Of a stretch of DNA of 40,715 nt, positions 33,102 through 40,486 are shown piece by piece (position 1 is the first letter of the stretch; every line of letters begins with the position of its first letter). The DNA is from Candidatus Cloacimonadota bacterium. GTDB taxonomy: Bacteria; Cloacimonadota; Cloacimonadia; Cloacimonadales; TCS61. The stretch lies in contig JAIORE010000260.1 of NCBI GenBank assembly GCA_021108315.1, positions 1 to 40,715 of the forward strand, in the 5' to 3' direction. A program made the position numbers and the translations under genes. Below the pieces are notes generated by a model. That model made no database searches. It saw only the letters and a program-made list of their open reading frames with translations, and was not told where the DNA came from.

Positions 33102-35105
33102 TTACTTAAGATAAATAAAACGTATTACTTTCTTATCATTTGCATTTGAAAAAACTACAAAATAAGTTCCTGATGGTTTATCATTCATATTAAAACGAAT
33201 TTCATCAAAGGATATCTCATAATTTTTAATTCTCAAATATTGTCCTTTTATATTATAAAGTTTGATTTTTTTTATCCAGTTTGTAGAGACATTGAAAAAA
33301 CGAAATACTATGTGCGTATCTTCATGAATAATGCAATAATCAATATCACTAATATTTAGATTTTCGTAATTTTCAAAAGGTAATGAAAAATCAACCTCTG
33401 AATCTTTCTCAAAAGTATCAACATAATAGTATTCATCACCATAATTGAATGAAAAATCATCTAAAGTTATATCTGAATTATTTCTAAAAGTTATTCTATA
33501 ATGATCTTGCAATTTCTGAATTTTTGTGATCTTCACAGAATCGATAGCAATCAATCTGTCGAATATGCGTTCAATAGTATCAATCCACAAACCATGAAAT
33601 ATTGAATATACATTTAACATTTTAAAATTATCTTCAACTTCAGATTTAATCACTAATTCACCTGAAGGTAACGCATCAAAGAATGCTTCAGCAGAAGAAT
33701 TTGTAGGTCTACTGAAATGTGTATAAAGAATTGTTAAACCCCTCTGTTCTATTAATTCATCTAATTTTTGAGGTGTTACTACATGATACCAATCCCATTC
33801 TGGATGAGCATGATACTTCCAATACAAAGCCATCCGACGTTCGAAATACATGATTGGGTGGGTTGTATTTAAACTATAAACTCGATGAGGAAGTTGGCGA
33901 TAATCATCAAAAGCATTAAAAGAATTGATTCTGTTATATCCTATCCAAGCATAATCAATATGAGCATCACTCAGGATATCCATAACATAATGATTGGATG
34001 TCGGATCGCATCCATCATGACATATATCTTCAGGGTTACTTACCCATGCATGATCAATCCATAATCTCACATCAAATTCCTGCATATCATCCAAAAGGCA
34101 ATCACGGAGTAAATCCAAATCATCTTCATGCGGATCGTATGTATGTAATCCTATGGAATTACCGTAGTATTTAAGATCCTCCCATATATTTTGCATCGAA
34201 TCAATATTAACACCAAATACAGTATTGCTTACAGGTATGTTGTTCGCAATTAAACCTCTATTAAGATAATACTGGTTATCTTCATTTGAACTTCCAAAAT
34301 ATACTACTCGAAGACGGTCATTACTTTCTCTATCTGCATCATTTGTTATACACAATGCTGCTTTTTTGTTTCCGGGATAATTATTTATCTCAGGGAAAAT
34401 AGGTTTTTCAGAAGATATGAGAAATGAATATTCCAAAGATGATCCATAATCAATCGGTCTCCAGTCTTTCTCTTCAAGATGGTAGATAAGTAATGGTGCA
34501 GCATGAAAATTGTTATCATAAAATTTGATGACATTTCCATTAATTGTCTCAACTCCTTTTACTCCAAGATAGTTTGATCCAATTAACCACATAGAAGAAT
34601 TTCCGTTTGAATATTGAATTACTCTATTTGTATAAGGAACAAGATTAAAATTCTTGTTTTGTGAATTCTCTTGTATAGACTGAGGTCCTTGGTAATATTC
34701 AACTTCTTGAGAGAAATTCAGATTCAATGAAATATTTCTAATCTTAATATCGATTCGAAAATCAATTTTTATTTCTACTTGGTACATATGCTGAAAATTC
34801 TCAGAGGGATAAATCTTCACATAATAATCAATTGAACCACCAGATGAAATATATTTAAAAGTTATTTGATTATTAACACAATTGTAATTATCCAAAATGA
34901 ATTCTACTGTATGTGTATGATTGGTTTCAAAGTAAAATTGAATGTAGGGTTCTAAAGAAAATTCAATTTGATTAACCTTCACTTTCTGATTACTTATATC
35001 AAATGCAATGCTCCAATTATTTACAGATATTATTAAAAAAATAATAAAAAATAATAAATTTGCTAGTAATTTTTTATTATTAAAAAAATACATTCCAATA
35101 TTCAA
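33102..35105 (-). CDS. Secreted NodB-like polysaccharide deacetylase-related protein with C-terminal sorting-like domain
   Basis: 667 residues. TTG start at 35105 with AGGA about nine bases upstream; ATG at 35093 is the alternative. Signal segment about 13-34. Residues 35-240 are beta-rich without a known domain. The middle, about 250-490, has NodB-like marks: CITNDAD, GLHTYDPH, DHAWVS, YTHFSRP, which fit a metal site of Asp and His residues, though the canonical TFDD/SHxxxH motifs are altered. The end (KLYNIKGQYL, PSGTYFVVF, VIRFIYLK) looks like the C-terminal beta domain used by type IX-sorted or FlgD-like proteins. It is placed between the sugar SDR and the Wzz gene, so it may modify or degrade the exported glycan outside the cell. 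Confidence 0.65.
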   Translation of the reverse strand: MNIGMYFFNNKKLLANLLFFIIFLIISVNNWSIAFDISNQKVKVNQIEFSLEPYIQFYFETNHTHTVEFILDNYNCVNNQITFKYISSGGSIDYYVKIYPSENFQHMYQVEIKIDFRIDIKIRNISLNLNFSQEVEYYQGPQSIQENSQNKNFNLVPYTNRVIQYSNGNSSMWLIGSNYLGVKGVETINGNVIKFYDNNFHAAPLLIYHLEEKDWRPIDYGSSLEYSFLISSEKPIFPEINNYPGNKKAALCITNDADRESNDRLRVVYFGSSNEDNQYYLNRGLIANNIPVSNTVFGVNIDSMQNIWEDLKYYGNSIGLHTYDPHEDDLDLLRDCLLDDMQEFDVRLWIDHAWVSNPEDICHDGCDPTSNHYVMDILSDAHIDYAWIGYNRINSFNAFDDYRQLPHRVYSLNTTHPIMYFERRMALYWKYHAHPEWDWYHVVTPQKLDELIEQRGLTILYTHFSRPTNSSAEAFFDALPSGELVIKSEVEDNFKMLNVYSIFHGLWIDTIERIFDRLIAIDSVKITKIQKLQDHYRITFRNNSDITLDDFSFNYGDEYYYVDTFEKDSEVDFSLPFENYENLNISDIDYCIIHEDTHIVFRFFNVSTNWIKKIKLYNIKGQYLRIKNYEISFDEIRFNMNDKPSGTYFVVFSNANDKKVIRFIYLK

Positions 35106-35186
35106 TTAAATTAATCCTATTTCTTGCATATTTATTTATTGATATTGTTGAAATATCAATAATTTTGGTTTCAATGCTTTTTATTT

Positions 35187-36167
35187 TCAAATTCCTTCCA
35201 TAATATTGTATTGTTTAAAATAATCATATGTTTGAATAAGGATGTTATCAATATTGAATTCAGGATTAAATTCTATTGTATTATTTAATTTACTCAAATC
35301 AGGTACTCTACGCTTCATATCCTCAAACCCATCTTCGTATGCATCAGAATAAGATATAAGTTTAATTTTGGAATTACTGTTAGTAACAGAAATTACCCTT
35401 TTTGCTAATTCTAAAATACTTATTTCTTGATCTGAACCTATATTATATACTTCACCAATACAATTGTCATTATTCATCAATCCCACCATTGCTTCGATTG
35501 AATCATATACATGTGTAAAACATCTTGTTTGCGTACCGTCGCCATAAACAGTTAATGAATGATCAAGCAAAGCTTGTTGCACGAATCTAGGGATAACCAT
35601 TCCGTATTGCCCTGATTGTCTGGGACCTACTGTATTAAATAATCTACCAATTACCACTGGAAGTTTCTTTTCGTAATGATATGCCAAAGCTAAAAATTCA
35701 TCAATTGCTTTTGATTCCGCATAAGCCCATCTTCTGATATTTGTAGAACCATAAATACGATTACAATTTTCCATAAAAGGTAAAGAGTCATTTTTTCCAT
35801 AAACTTCTGATGTTGATGCAATAAATATTTTTTTATTAAATTGATTAGCTAACTTGATTAAAATATCTGTGCCTAAAATATTTGTTTCAATTGTTTCAAC
35901 AGGTTTATCGACAATCAATCTTACACCGACTGCTGCAGCTAAATGATAGATTTGATCACATTTCTGCACCAATTCTTTCATTTTTTTTTTATTGAAAATT
36001 GAATCTATATGAATTTCAGTTTTTGAACTTGATTTGATTTTTTCCAGATTCAATAGACTACCAGTGGAAAGATTATCAATAATAGAAACCTCATAACCAC
36101 TTTTTAATAGTTTTTCACTTAAATGTGATCCAATGAAACCTGCTCCGCCAGTAATTAAAATTTTCAT
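35187..36167 (-). CDS. Nucleotide-sugar epimerase/decarboxylase (extended SDR)
   Basis: 326 residues. TGGAGFIGSHL (6-16), HLAAAVGVRLIVDKP, IASTSEVYGKND with active Ser/Thr-Glu, and YAESK with Y149 and K153. GRLFNTVGPRQSGQYGMVIPRFV, YGDGTQTRCFTHVYD and YNIGSDQEISI are characteristic of the UDP-glucuronate decarboxylase / UDP-glucose 4-epimerase branch; VGVRLIVDKP and the R-x-F-N-T-V-G run favour the UDP-glucuronate decarboxylase-like side. Such an enzyme would give UDP-xylose or a 4-keto pentose. Cytoplasmic. Start: ATG with AGGAGCTAT. Confidence 0.85.
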   Translation of the reverse strand: MKILITGGAGFIGSHLSEKLLKSGYEVSIIDNLSTGSLLNLEKIKSSSKTEIHIDSIFNKKKMKELVQKCDQIYHLAAAVGVRLIVDKPVETIETNILGTDILIKLANQFNKKIFIASTSEVYGKNDSLPFMENCNRIYGSTNIRRWAYAESKAIDEFLALAYHYEKKLPVVIGRLFNTVGPRQSGQYGMVIPRFVQQALLDHSLTVYGDGTQTRCFTHVYDSIEAMVGLMNNDNCIGEVYNIGSDQEISILELAKRVISVTNSNSKIKLISYSDAYEDGFEDMKRRVPDLSKLNNTIEFNPEFNIDNILIQTYDYFKQYNIMEGI

Positions 36168-36244
36168 ATAGCTCCTATCATAATCAATTGCGTTAAATTT
36201 TTTTATTGCTTAATATTGTCAATCGAAAAGCCCCAATAAACAAT

Positions 36245-37147
36245 TTAATCCAACTCTTTAAAAATCTCACAAGCTAATCTAACATTATTTTCCACCAATT
36301 TTATATTAGTCTCCAAAGATTTTCCATTGGTAAATTCAACAATTTTTGATAGTAAAAAAGGTGTAACTTTTTGACCTTTAACATTCTGTTCAACCGCTTT
36401 TTGAAGAGCTCTTTGGATAATAGAACCTATTTCATTAAAAGGTATTTCAAATTTTTCTGGAACTGGATTAGCAATGATCAATCCTTGCGGAAATCCTAAT
36501 TCTTGACTGATCTTAAAAATATTGACAATTTCAGAAGTAGAGCCAACTCTCTTAATTTTCAAATTAGATTTAGAGGAATAAAAAGCAGGTAGAAAATCAG
36601 TTTTATAGCCTAAAATATTAATTCCTAATGTTTCTAAGTATTCTAGCGTTTTAGGTAGATCAAGAATAGCTTTTGCACCGGCTGTAACCACAATTACAGG
36701 AGTTCGAGATAATTCGATCAAATCTGTAGAAATATCAAAACTTGTTTCTGCTCCTCGATGAACTCCACCGATTCCTCCAGTTGCAAATACTTTAATTCCA
36801 GCTAAGTGGGCTGCAATCATTGTTGCTGCGACAGTTGTAGCCCCAATTTCATTTCTTGCTAAAACTTCCGGTATTTCTCGACGAGAAACTTTTCGTACTT
36901 TATCTGATTTTGCTAAAATATTTAGTTCATTCTCGTTCAAACCAATTTTTATTTTTCCATTCATTAAACAAATTGTTGCTGGAATCACATTTTTGTCTCT
37001 GGCAATGTTTTCTAAATTATTAGCAACTTCAATATTTCTAGGAAAAGGCATACCGTGAGAAATGATAGTTGATTCTAAGGCGATTACAGGTTTATTATTT
37101 TCAAGAGCGGATTTTACTTCTGCACTAAATTCTATAAATTTATTCAT
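36245..37147 (-). CDS. psuG: Pseudouridine-5'-phosphate glycosidase
   Basis: 300 residues, normal size. PsuG reversibly cleaves pseudouridine 5'-phosphate to uracil and ribose 5-phosphate. Motifs: PVIALESTIISHGMPFPRN, GLNENEL, ATTVAATMIAAHLAGIKVFATGGIGGVHRGAE, VIVVTAGAKAILDLPKTLEYLETLGI, LGYKTDFLPAFY. The conserved Glu and Lys (E in ALEST, K in AGAKAIL) are present. No psuK kinase is adjacent. It starts two bases after the rlpA-like stop without its own ribosome site, so it is translated by coupling. Its presence at the head of a polysaccharide operon is unexpected; it may be a housekeeping gene that the locus was inserted behind. Confidence 0.93.
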   Translation of the reverse strand: MNKFIEFSAEVKSALENNKPVIALESTIISHGMPFPRNIEVANNLENIARDKNVIPATICLMNGKIKIGLNENELNILAKSDKVRKVSRREIPEVLARNEIGATTVAATMIAAHLAGIKVFATGGIGGVHRGAETSFDISTDLIELSRTPVIVVTAGAKAILDLPKTLEYLETLGINILGYKTDFLPAFYSSKSNLKIKRVGSTSEIVNIFKISQELGFPQGLIIANPVPEKFEIPFNEIGSIIQRALQKAVEQNVKGQKVTPFLLSKIVEFTNGKSLETNIKLVENNVRLACEIFKELD

Positions 37148-37149
37148 AT

Positions 37150-37581
37150 TTATTTAATAACCTGTACTCTAAATTTTCTCACACCATAAGGAATTAGACC
37201 AATTTTTTTAGCAGCAGCAAAAGATAAGTCAAGTTGTCTGTTTGGTTTGAACGGACCTCTATCATTGACTCGAACTGTAACCGATTTACCTGTTTCTTCA
37301 TCAGTAACTAATAATTTTGTTCCAAAAGGGAATTTCTTATGAGCACAAGTGAAATCGTACATATCATATTTTTCACCGCTGGAAGTAAGACGACCGTGAA
37401 ATTCTTTTCCATAATAAGAAGTATTATAATGATAGATCTTTCCTTTTTGCTCAATCAAGTTGTTACTGTTTTTTACTTTTGAATTGCTTTGGGGATAATT
37501 TTTTTTTGTTTTATATTTTACATTAGTTGAACATGCGAAGTAAACAAATACGATCATGATAATTATTAGTAATTTCTTCAT
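37150..37581 (-). CDS. rlpA: RlpA-like lipoprotein (septal ring lytic transglycosylase family)
   Basis: 143 residues. Signal peptide with a probable lipobox (VYFAC, Cys17). Double-psi beta-barrel about 50-142: TSYYGKEFHGRLTSSGEKYD, AHKKFPFGTKLLV, VRVNDRGPF, RQLDLSFAAAKKIGL. RlpA cleaves naked glycan strands lacking stem peptides and is an outer-membrane lipoprotein in Gram-negatives. The SPOR domain of Escherichia/Pseudomonas RlpA is absent, as in many short homologues. It overlaps the upstream cupin gene by ATGA and is two bases ahead of psuG, so the three are one translationally linked set. Confidence 0.88.
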   Translation of the reverse strand: MKKLLIIIMIVFVYFACSTNVKYKTKKNYPQSNSKVKNSNNLIEQKGKIYHYNTSYYGKEFHGRLTSSGEKYDMYDFTCAHKKFPFGTKLLVTDEETGKSVTVRVNDRGPFKPNRQLDLSFAAAKKIGLIPYGVRKFRVQVIK

Positions 37582-38024
37582 AATGATTTAACTACTTTTT
37601 TCCAAGGATTCCAATAATCCGGTGCTAATCTTATGTCATCTTGGGAAGTTTCTGATAAAGTGGTTGTAGCAAATATTAATATTTTCGTATCTTTGGAAAA
37701 GTTCATAATACCATTGGCAAAACCTTTGGGAATTCTTAGTATCGTTGGTTTCTCAGCAGAAATAATGAATTCTTGAATTGGTAGATCTTTTGATGGATTA
37801 TTCCAGTTGTCAATTTTCACAGTACAAATAAGAGCTGTTCCTTGTATAACTGTGAAATATTTTGCTTCGTGTTTATGACATTGCCAAGCTCTTACAAAAT
37901 TCGCTTGATGATTTTGGCTAAAATAAAATCTCTTTATATCTTTGAAATCAAAATCATTTACAAAACTCACTTTCCCACGATGATCAACTACTGAATCTCC
38001 TTTTATTAAAATAGGTTTTTCCAT
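37578..38024 (-). CDS. dTDP-sugar 3,4-isomerase / RmlC-like cupin (WxcM/FdtA-like)
   Basis: 148 residues, a single cupin: DHRGKVSFVNDF, RFYFSQNHQANFVRAWQCHKHEAKYFTVIQG, IPKGFANGIMNFSKDTKILIF, APDYWNPW. The layout matches dTDP-4-dehydrorhamnose 3,5-epimerase-like and FdtA-type 3,4-ketoisomerases, which act on 4-keto-6-deoxy sugars. The QCHKHE-x-K-x-F run in the centre carries the likely catalytic His. No rmlABD or aminotransferase gene is in the window, so the substrate would have to come from elsewhere. It is the first gene of the minus-strand locus, with AAGGAT five bases before ATG. Confidence 0.8.
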   Translation of the reverse strand: MEKPILIKGDSVVDHRGKVSFVNDFDFKDIKRFYFSQNHQANFVRAWQCHKHEAKYFTVIQGTALICTVKIDNWNNPSKDLPIQEFIISAEKPTILRIPKGFANGIMNFSKDTKILIFATTTLSETSQDDIRLAPDYWNPWKKVVKSL

Positions 38025-38136
38025 TTATATCCTTTTTTCTATTTATAAGATAATTTTTACAATTTTTTTGAGTTAATATTTTTACTCATTTGAAAAAGGC
38101 AAGTTATTTATTGAAAATTCAATAATTCAACACTGC

Positions 38137-38177
38137 TGTACCAAAAATATTACACAAAAGGTGGTGTACGTGGTACA
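38137..38177. promoter_or_regulatory. Possible activator site upstream of the sigma-54 promoter
   Basis: TGTACCA (38137-38143) and TGGTACA (38171-38177) are perfect inverted repeats, about 95-135 bases ahead of the -24/-12 element. That is the usual distance for an enhancer-binding protein. The second arm sits in a denser region (GTGTACGTGGTACATG). Weak, inferred from position. Confidence 0.35.
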
Positions 38178-38271
38178 TGTTGGAATAAAATGAATTCCTA
38201 CTATTACAGATGTAATTCATAATACATTGAAAAACTGAGTGTTACAAAAGATATATAACAAAAATGCTGTT

Positions 38272-38287
38272 TGGCACAAGTACTGCA
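38272..38287 (+). promoter_or_regulatory. Sigma-54 (RpoN) -24/-12 promoter
   Basis: TGGCACAAGTACTGCA matches the consensus TGGCACGNNNNTTGCW at TGGCAC and TGCA with exact GG-to-GC spacing; only two consensus positions differ (G7 to A, T12 to C). The predicted start of transcription falls near 38299, about 26 bases before the ATG at 38325, leaving room for the GGAGG at 38316-38320. Confidence 0.65.
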
Positions 38288-38324
38288 TTGATAAATGTCA
38301 AATATATTATTTCATGGAGGAAAA

Positions 38325-39710
38325 ATGAAATCAAATACTAAATTAATTTTAAAGGCAGTTTTATTCGGGCTTTTTTTAATTTTTACATTTAATATGCCAG
38401 CTAAAGTAGTTCTAAAAAATGGAGATGTTGCTTATGGAAATTGGACCAAATCCCATTCACCATACATTTTGTCTGGAGAGATCATTGTTCCTCAAGGAAA
38501 AACTTTGAATATTGAACCAGGTACCTTGATTAAATGTAAAGTTGGTGATAATAATGACTATAGTTCTGATAAATTTGACCAAACAATTATTCGTGTGAAT
38601 GGAAAATTAGTAGCATTAGGAGAGCCTGAAAATAGAGTTACATTTACTCGTTATTCAAATGCCGGTAATTGGGGAATGATCTTGTTTGATAATAGTGATC
38701 CGGAAAGTATATTAGATTATTGCAATATCGAATATTGTAGTAAAATCACAAATTTAATCGAAGCTACTGTTCTTAAGGGAGCCATTACTTTATTACCGAA
38801 TTCTAATGCAAAAATATATAATTGCAATATTGAAAACAACATTGTAGGAATCCAAGTCTCCAAAACTGATCAGACAAAAACTACATATATTTATAACAAT
38901 AAATTTAACAATAATAGAACAGCTGGAATCATTTGCTATAATTCTTCAGATCCAATTATTGAGAAAAATATTATAGAAAATTCCAAAACTGGAATTATTT
39001 GCATACGTTATTCTGAGCCGGAGATTAAAAATAATATTTTTAGAAATATATCAGAAGGAATCATTTGCTACTATAAAAGTAATGCAATGATTAGTAACAA
39101 TTTCATAAATGCTTCTAGTGATGGTATTATGTTGATGAATAAAAATACAGTTGAAATTATCAATAATATAATTGTCGGTTCAAAATTCGGAATTTCCCTA
39201 GAAAATGAATCAAATATTCTGATAGAAAATACTGTGATTTCAGATATTATGGTTTGTGGTTTGAAACTTGATCATAGATCTAGTGCTCACCTTCAAAATT
39301 CAGTTATATGGAATGAAGTTCCTGAATTCTGGTTTAATGATGATCAAAGTAAAGTTTCTTTAAGTTATACATTGATAAAAAATAGTTATCAACCAAATCA
39401 AGTTATAGATATTACTGGAAATATATATGGTAAAAATCCTCAATTCATTAATCCTGAAAGTTATGATTTTCGCTTAAATTGTGATGTCTTAAATCTTGAA
39501 AATTTCTCACCTTGTATTGATGGTGGAAATCCTGAAATTAAATATTGTGATGCTTCACGCTCTGTAAATACTGGTCTTTGGGGAACGAAGAATGACCTTG
39601 GAGCTTTTGGTGGTCAAAAAAATTCCTCTTGGAGTTTAAGAGATAAAATCACGCTAGAATTTTCAACAGTTTTTGAAGATATTCAGTTCACACAACTATT
39701 TATCAAATAA
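38325..39710 (+). CDS. Secreted parallel beta-helix protein
   Basis: 461 residues from the ATG at 38325, which has GGAGG four bases ahead; the frame extends ten codons upstream without a ribosome site. Signal peptide about 1-26. Opening region GNWTKSHSPYILSGEIIVPQGKTLNIEPGTLIKCK is the typical first coil of secreted right-handed beta-helix proteins of the FCB group. Residues about 120-340 form a ladder of NosD-like repeats with the pattern I-x-N-N-I-I (NKFNNNRTAGIICYNSS, NSKTGIICIRYSEP, NISEGIICYYKSN, NASSDGIMLMNKN). The end, SPCIDGGNPEIK and NDLGAFGG, is also standard for this class. The role is likely carbohydrate binding or lysis at the surface; no catalytic residues can be singled out. 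No C-terminal sorting domain is seen. Confidence 0.8.
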   Translation: MKSNTKLILKAVLFGLFLIFTFNMPAKVVLKNGDVAYGNWTKSHSPYILSGEIIVPQGKTLNIEPGTLIKCKVGDNNDYSSDKFDQTIIRVNGKLVALGEPENRVTFTRYSNAGNWGMILFDNSDPESILDYCNIEYCSKITNLIEATVLKGAITLLPNSNAKIYNCNIENNIVGIQVSKTDQTKTTYIYNNKFNNNRTAGIICYNSSDPIIEKNIIENSKTGIICIRYSEPEIKNNIFRNISEGIICYYKSNAMISNNFINASSDGIMLMNKNTVEIINNIIVGSKFGISLENESNILIENTVISDIMVCGLKLDHRSSAHLQNSVIWNEVPEFWFNDDQSKVSLSYTLIKNSYQPNQVIDITGNIYGKNPQFINPESYDFRLNCDVLNLENFSPCIDGGNPEIKYCDASRSVNTGLWGTKNDLGAFGGQKNSSWSLRDKITLEFSTVFEDIQFTQLFIK

Positions 39711-39744
39711 TTGTTTTAAATATAAATTCCCCTCACTCCCAAAA

Positions 39745-39777
39745 GAAAGCGGTCTTGTAATCCTCAAGGCTGCTTTC
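39745..39777 (+). terminator. Stem-loop after the beta-helix gene
   Basis: GAAAGCGGTCTT (39745-39756) pairs with AAGGCTGCTTTC (39766-39777); all twelve pairs form in plus-strand RNA, two as G-U. The following T-run is short, so it may be a weak terminator or an mRNA-end stabiliser. Confidence 0.6.
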
Positions 39778-39813
39778 TCCCCTTATAATACTTAACTTGA
39801 GAGTAAAGAGTTC

Positions 39814-40282
39814 TTAAGATATCTTTCTAATTATTTCTGATTTAATTTCCAATTTAGATTTTTCCAAAGCCAGACCAATCCATTCTTTTGTCAATTTGCA
39901 AAATTTCTTGTAGCTGTTTATTTCTTCATTCAATTTCTCAATATGATTTTTTCTTACATAATCTGTTTTACTTTTCATTTTATAAGTATGACGATCTCGT
40001 AAAAAGTCCAAATATTGAAATTTCCAGAGATTTATCTTTTTTGTAACATCCTACATAATAGGCAATTACAAAAAATGTATTCTTGTAAAAATGCTTGCTT
40101 TTTCCTTTTTTACGAGACCATCAAGTATAACTAATTTGATAATATCCCCCAGTTTTTTCTTTTGGATTTTTGTATTGTTTCGTAAGCAAACCCGGTCACA
40201 TATTTTCTATTGCAACTAACTCTTTTTTTAAACACTTAATCCGTTCCTTAATAGCGTAAATTTTTTCATTTTTTTCTTGCAT
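39814..40282 (-). pseudogene. DUF6788-like gene, broken by a small insertion and one stop
   Basis: ATG at 40282 with GGAGAAATA opens MQEKNEKIYAIKERIKCLKK, meets an in-frame TGA, then continues PGLLTKQY, KTGGYYQISYT, and after the inserted element KSKTDYVRKNHIEKLN, KKFCKLTKEWIGLALEKSK. This matches small helical proteins annotated as DUF6788 near transposable elements (pattern PGSL..QY, GPYYQLSYT, Lys-rich, helical tail). Taking out the 133-base element and one 6-base target copy joins SYT directly to YKMKSKT in the same frame and gives 110 codons including stop, the family size. Two lesions are present: the internal TGA and the insertion. The Cys-rich CGxxGCxC loop usual in the family is absent. 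Confidence 0.75.
39990..40122. mobile_element. 133-bp MITE-like element with target duplication
   Basis: The ends GACGATCTCGTAAAAA (39990-40005) and TTTTTACGAGACCATC (40107-40122) are inverted repeats with two mismatches. The element is flanked on both sides by AAGTAT (39984-39989 and 40123-40128), a 6-base target duplication. It encodes nothing. Its removal together with one target copy heals the DUF6788-like frame. Confidence 0.8.
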
Positions 40283-40359
40283 TATTTCTCCATATTATTC
40301 TATTGAAGCATATATATGATGCGTAGATAGATTAGTCAATAAAAAATGGAGAAATAATG
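40280..40359. repeat. Perfect 14-bp inverted repeat around a 52-base spacer
   Basis: CATTATTTCTCCAT (40280-40293) and ATGGAGAAATAATG (40346-40359) are exact reverse complements. The left arm is the ribosome site and start codon of the DUF6788-like gene. The right arm presents the same site and ATG to the plus strand, but no long frame follows it. Confidence 0.7.
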
Positions 40360-40486
40360 ATTCTTTGGATTGAATGATGGAAAATAATTTCGCAACTTCG
40401 AGTTGCTTGTTCTAGCCCTACTTTACCACTTATATAGCCTAAGCCCCTATTAACACTCACAATTGCAAAAAATTATTAGACGTAAT

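Noticed and set aside
40195..40200. TGA read as a sense codon in the DUF6788-like gene
   Set aside because: TGA ends other genes in the window, such as the pyruvyltransferase neighbour and the cupin, so recoding is unlikely and the gene is better seen as broken.
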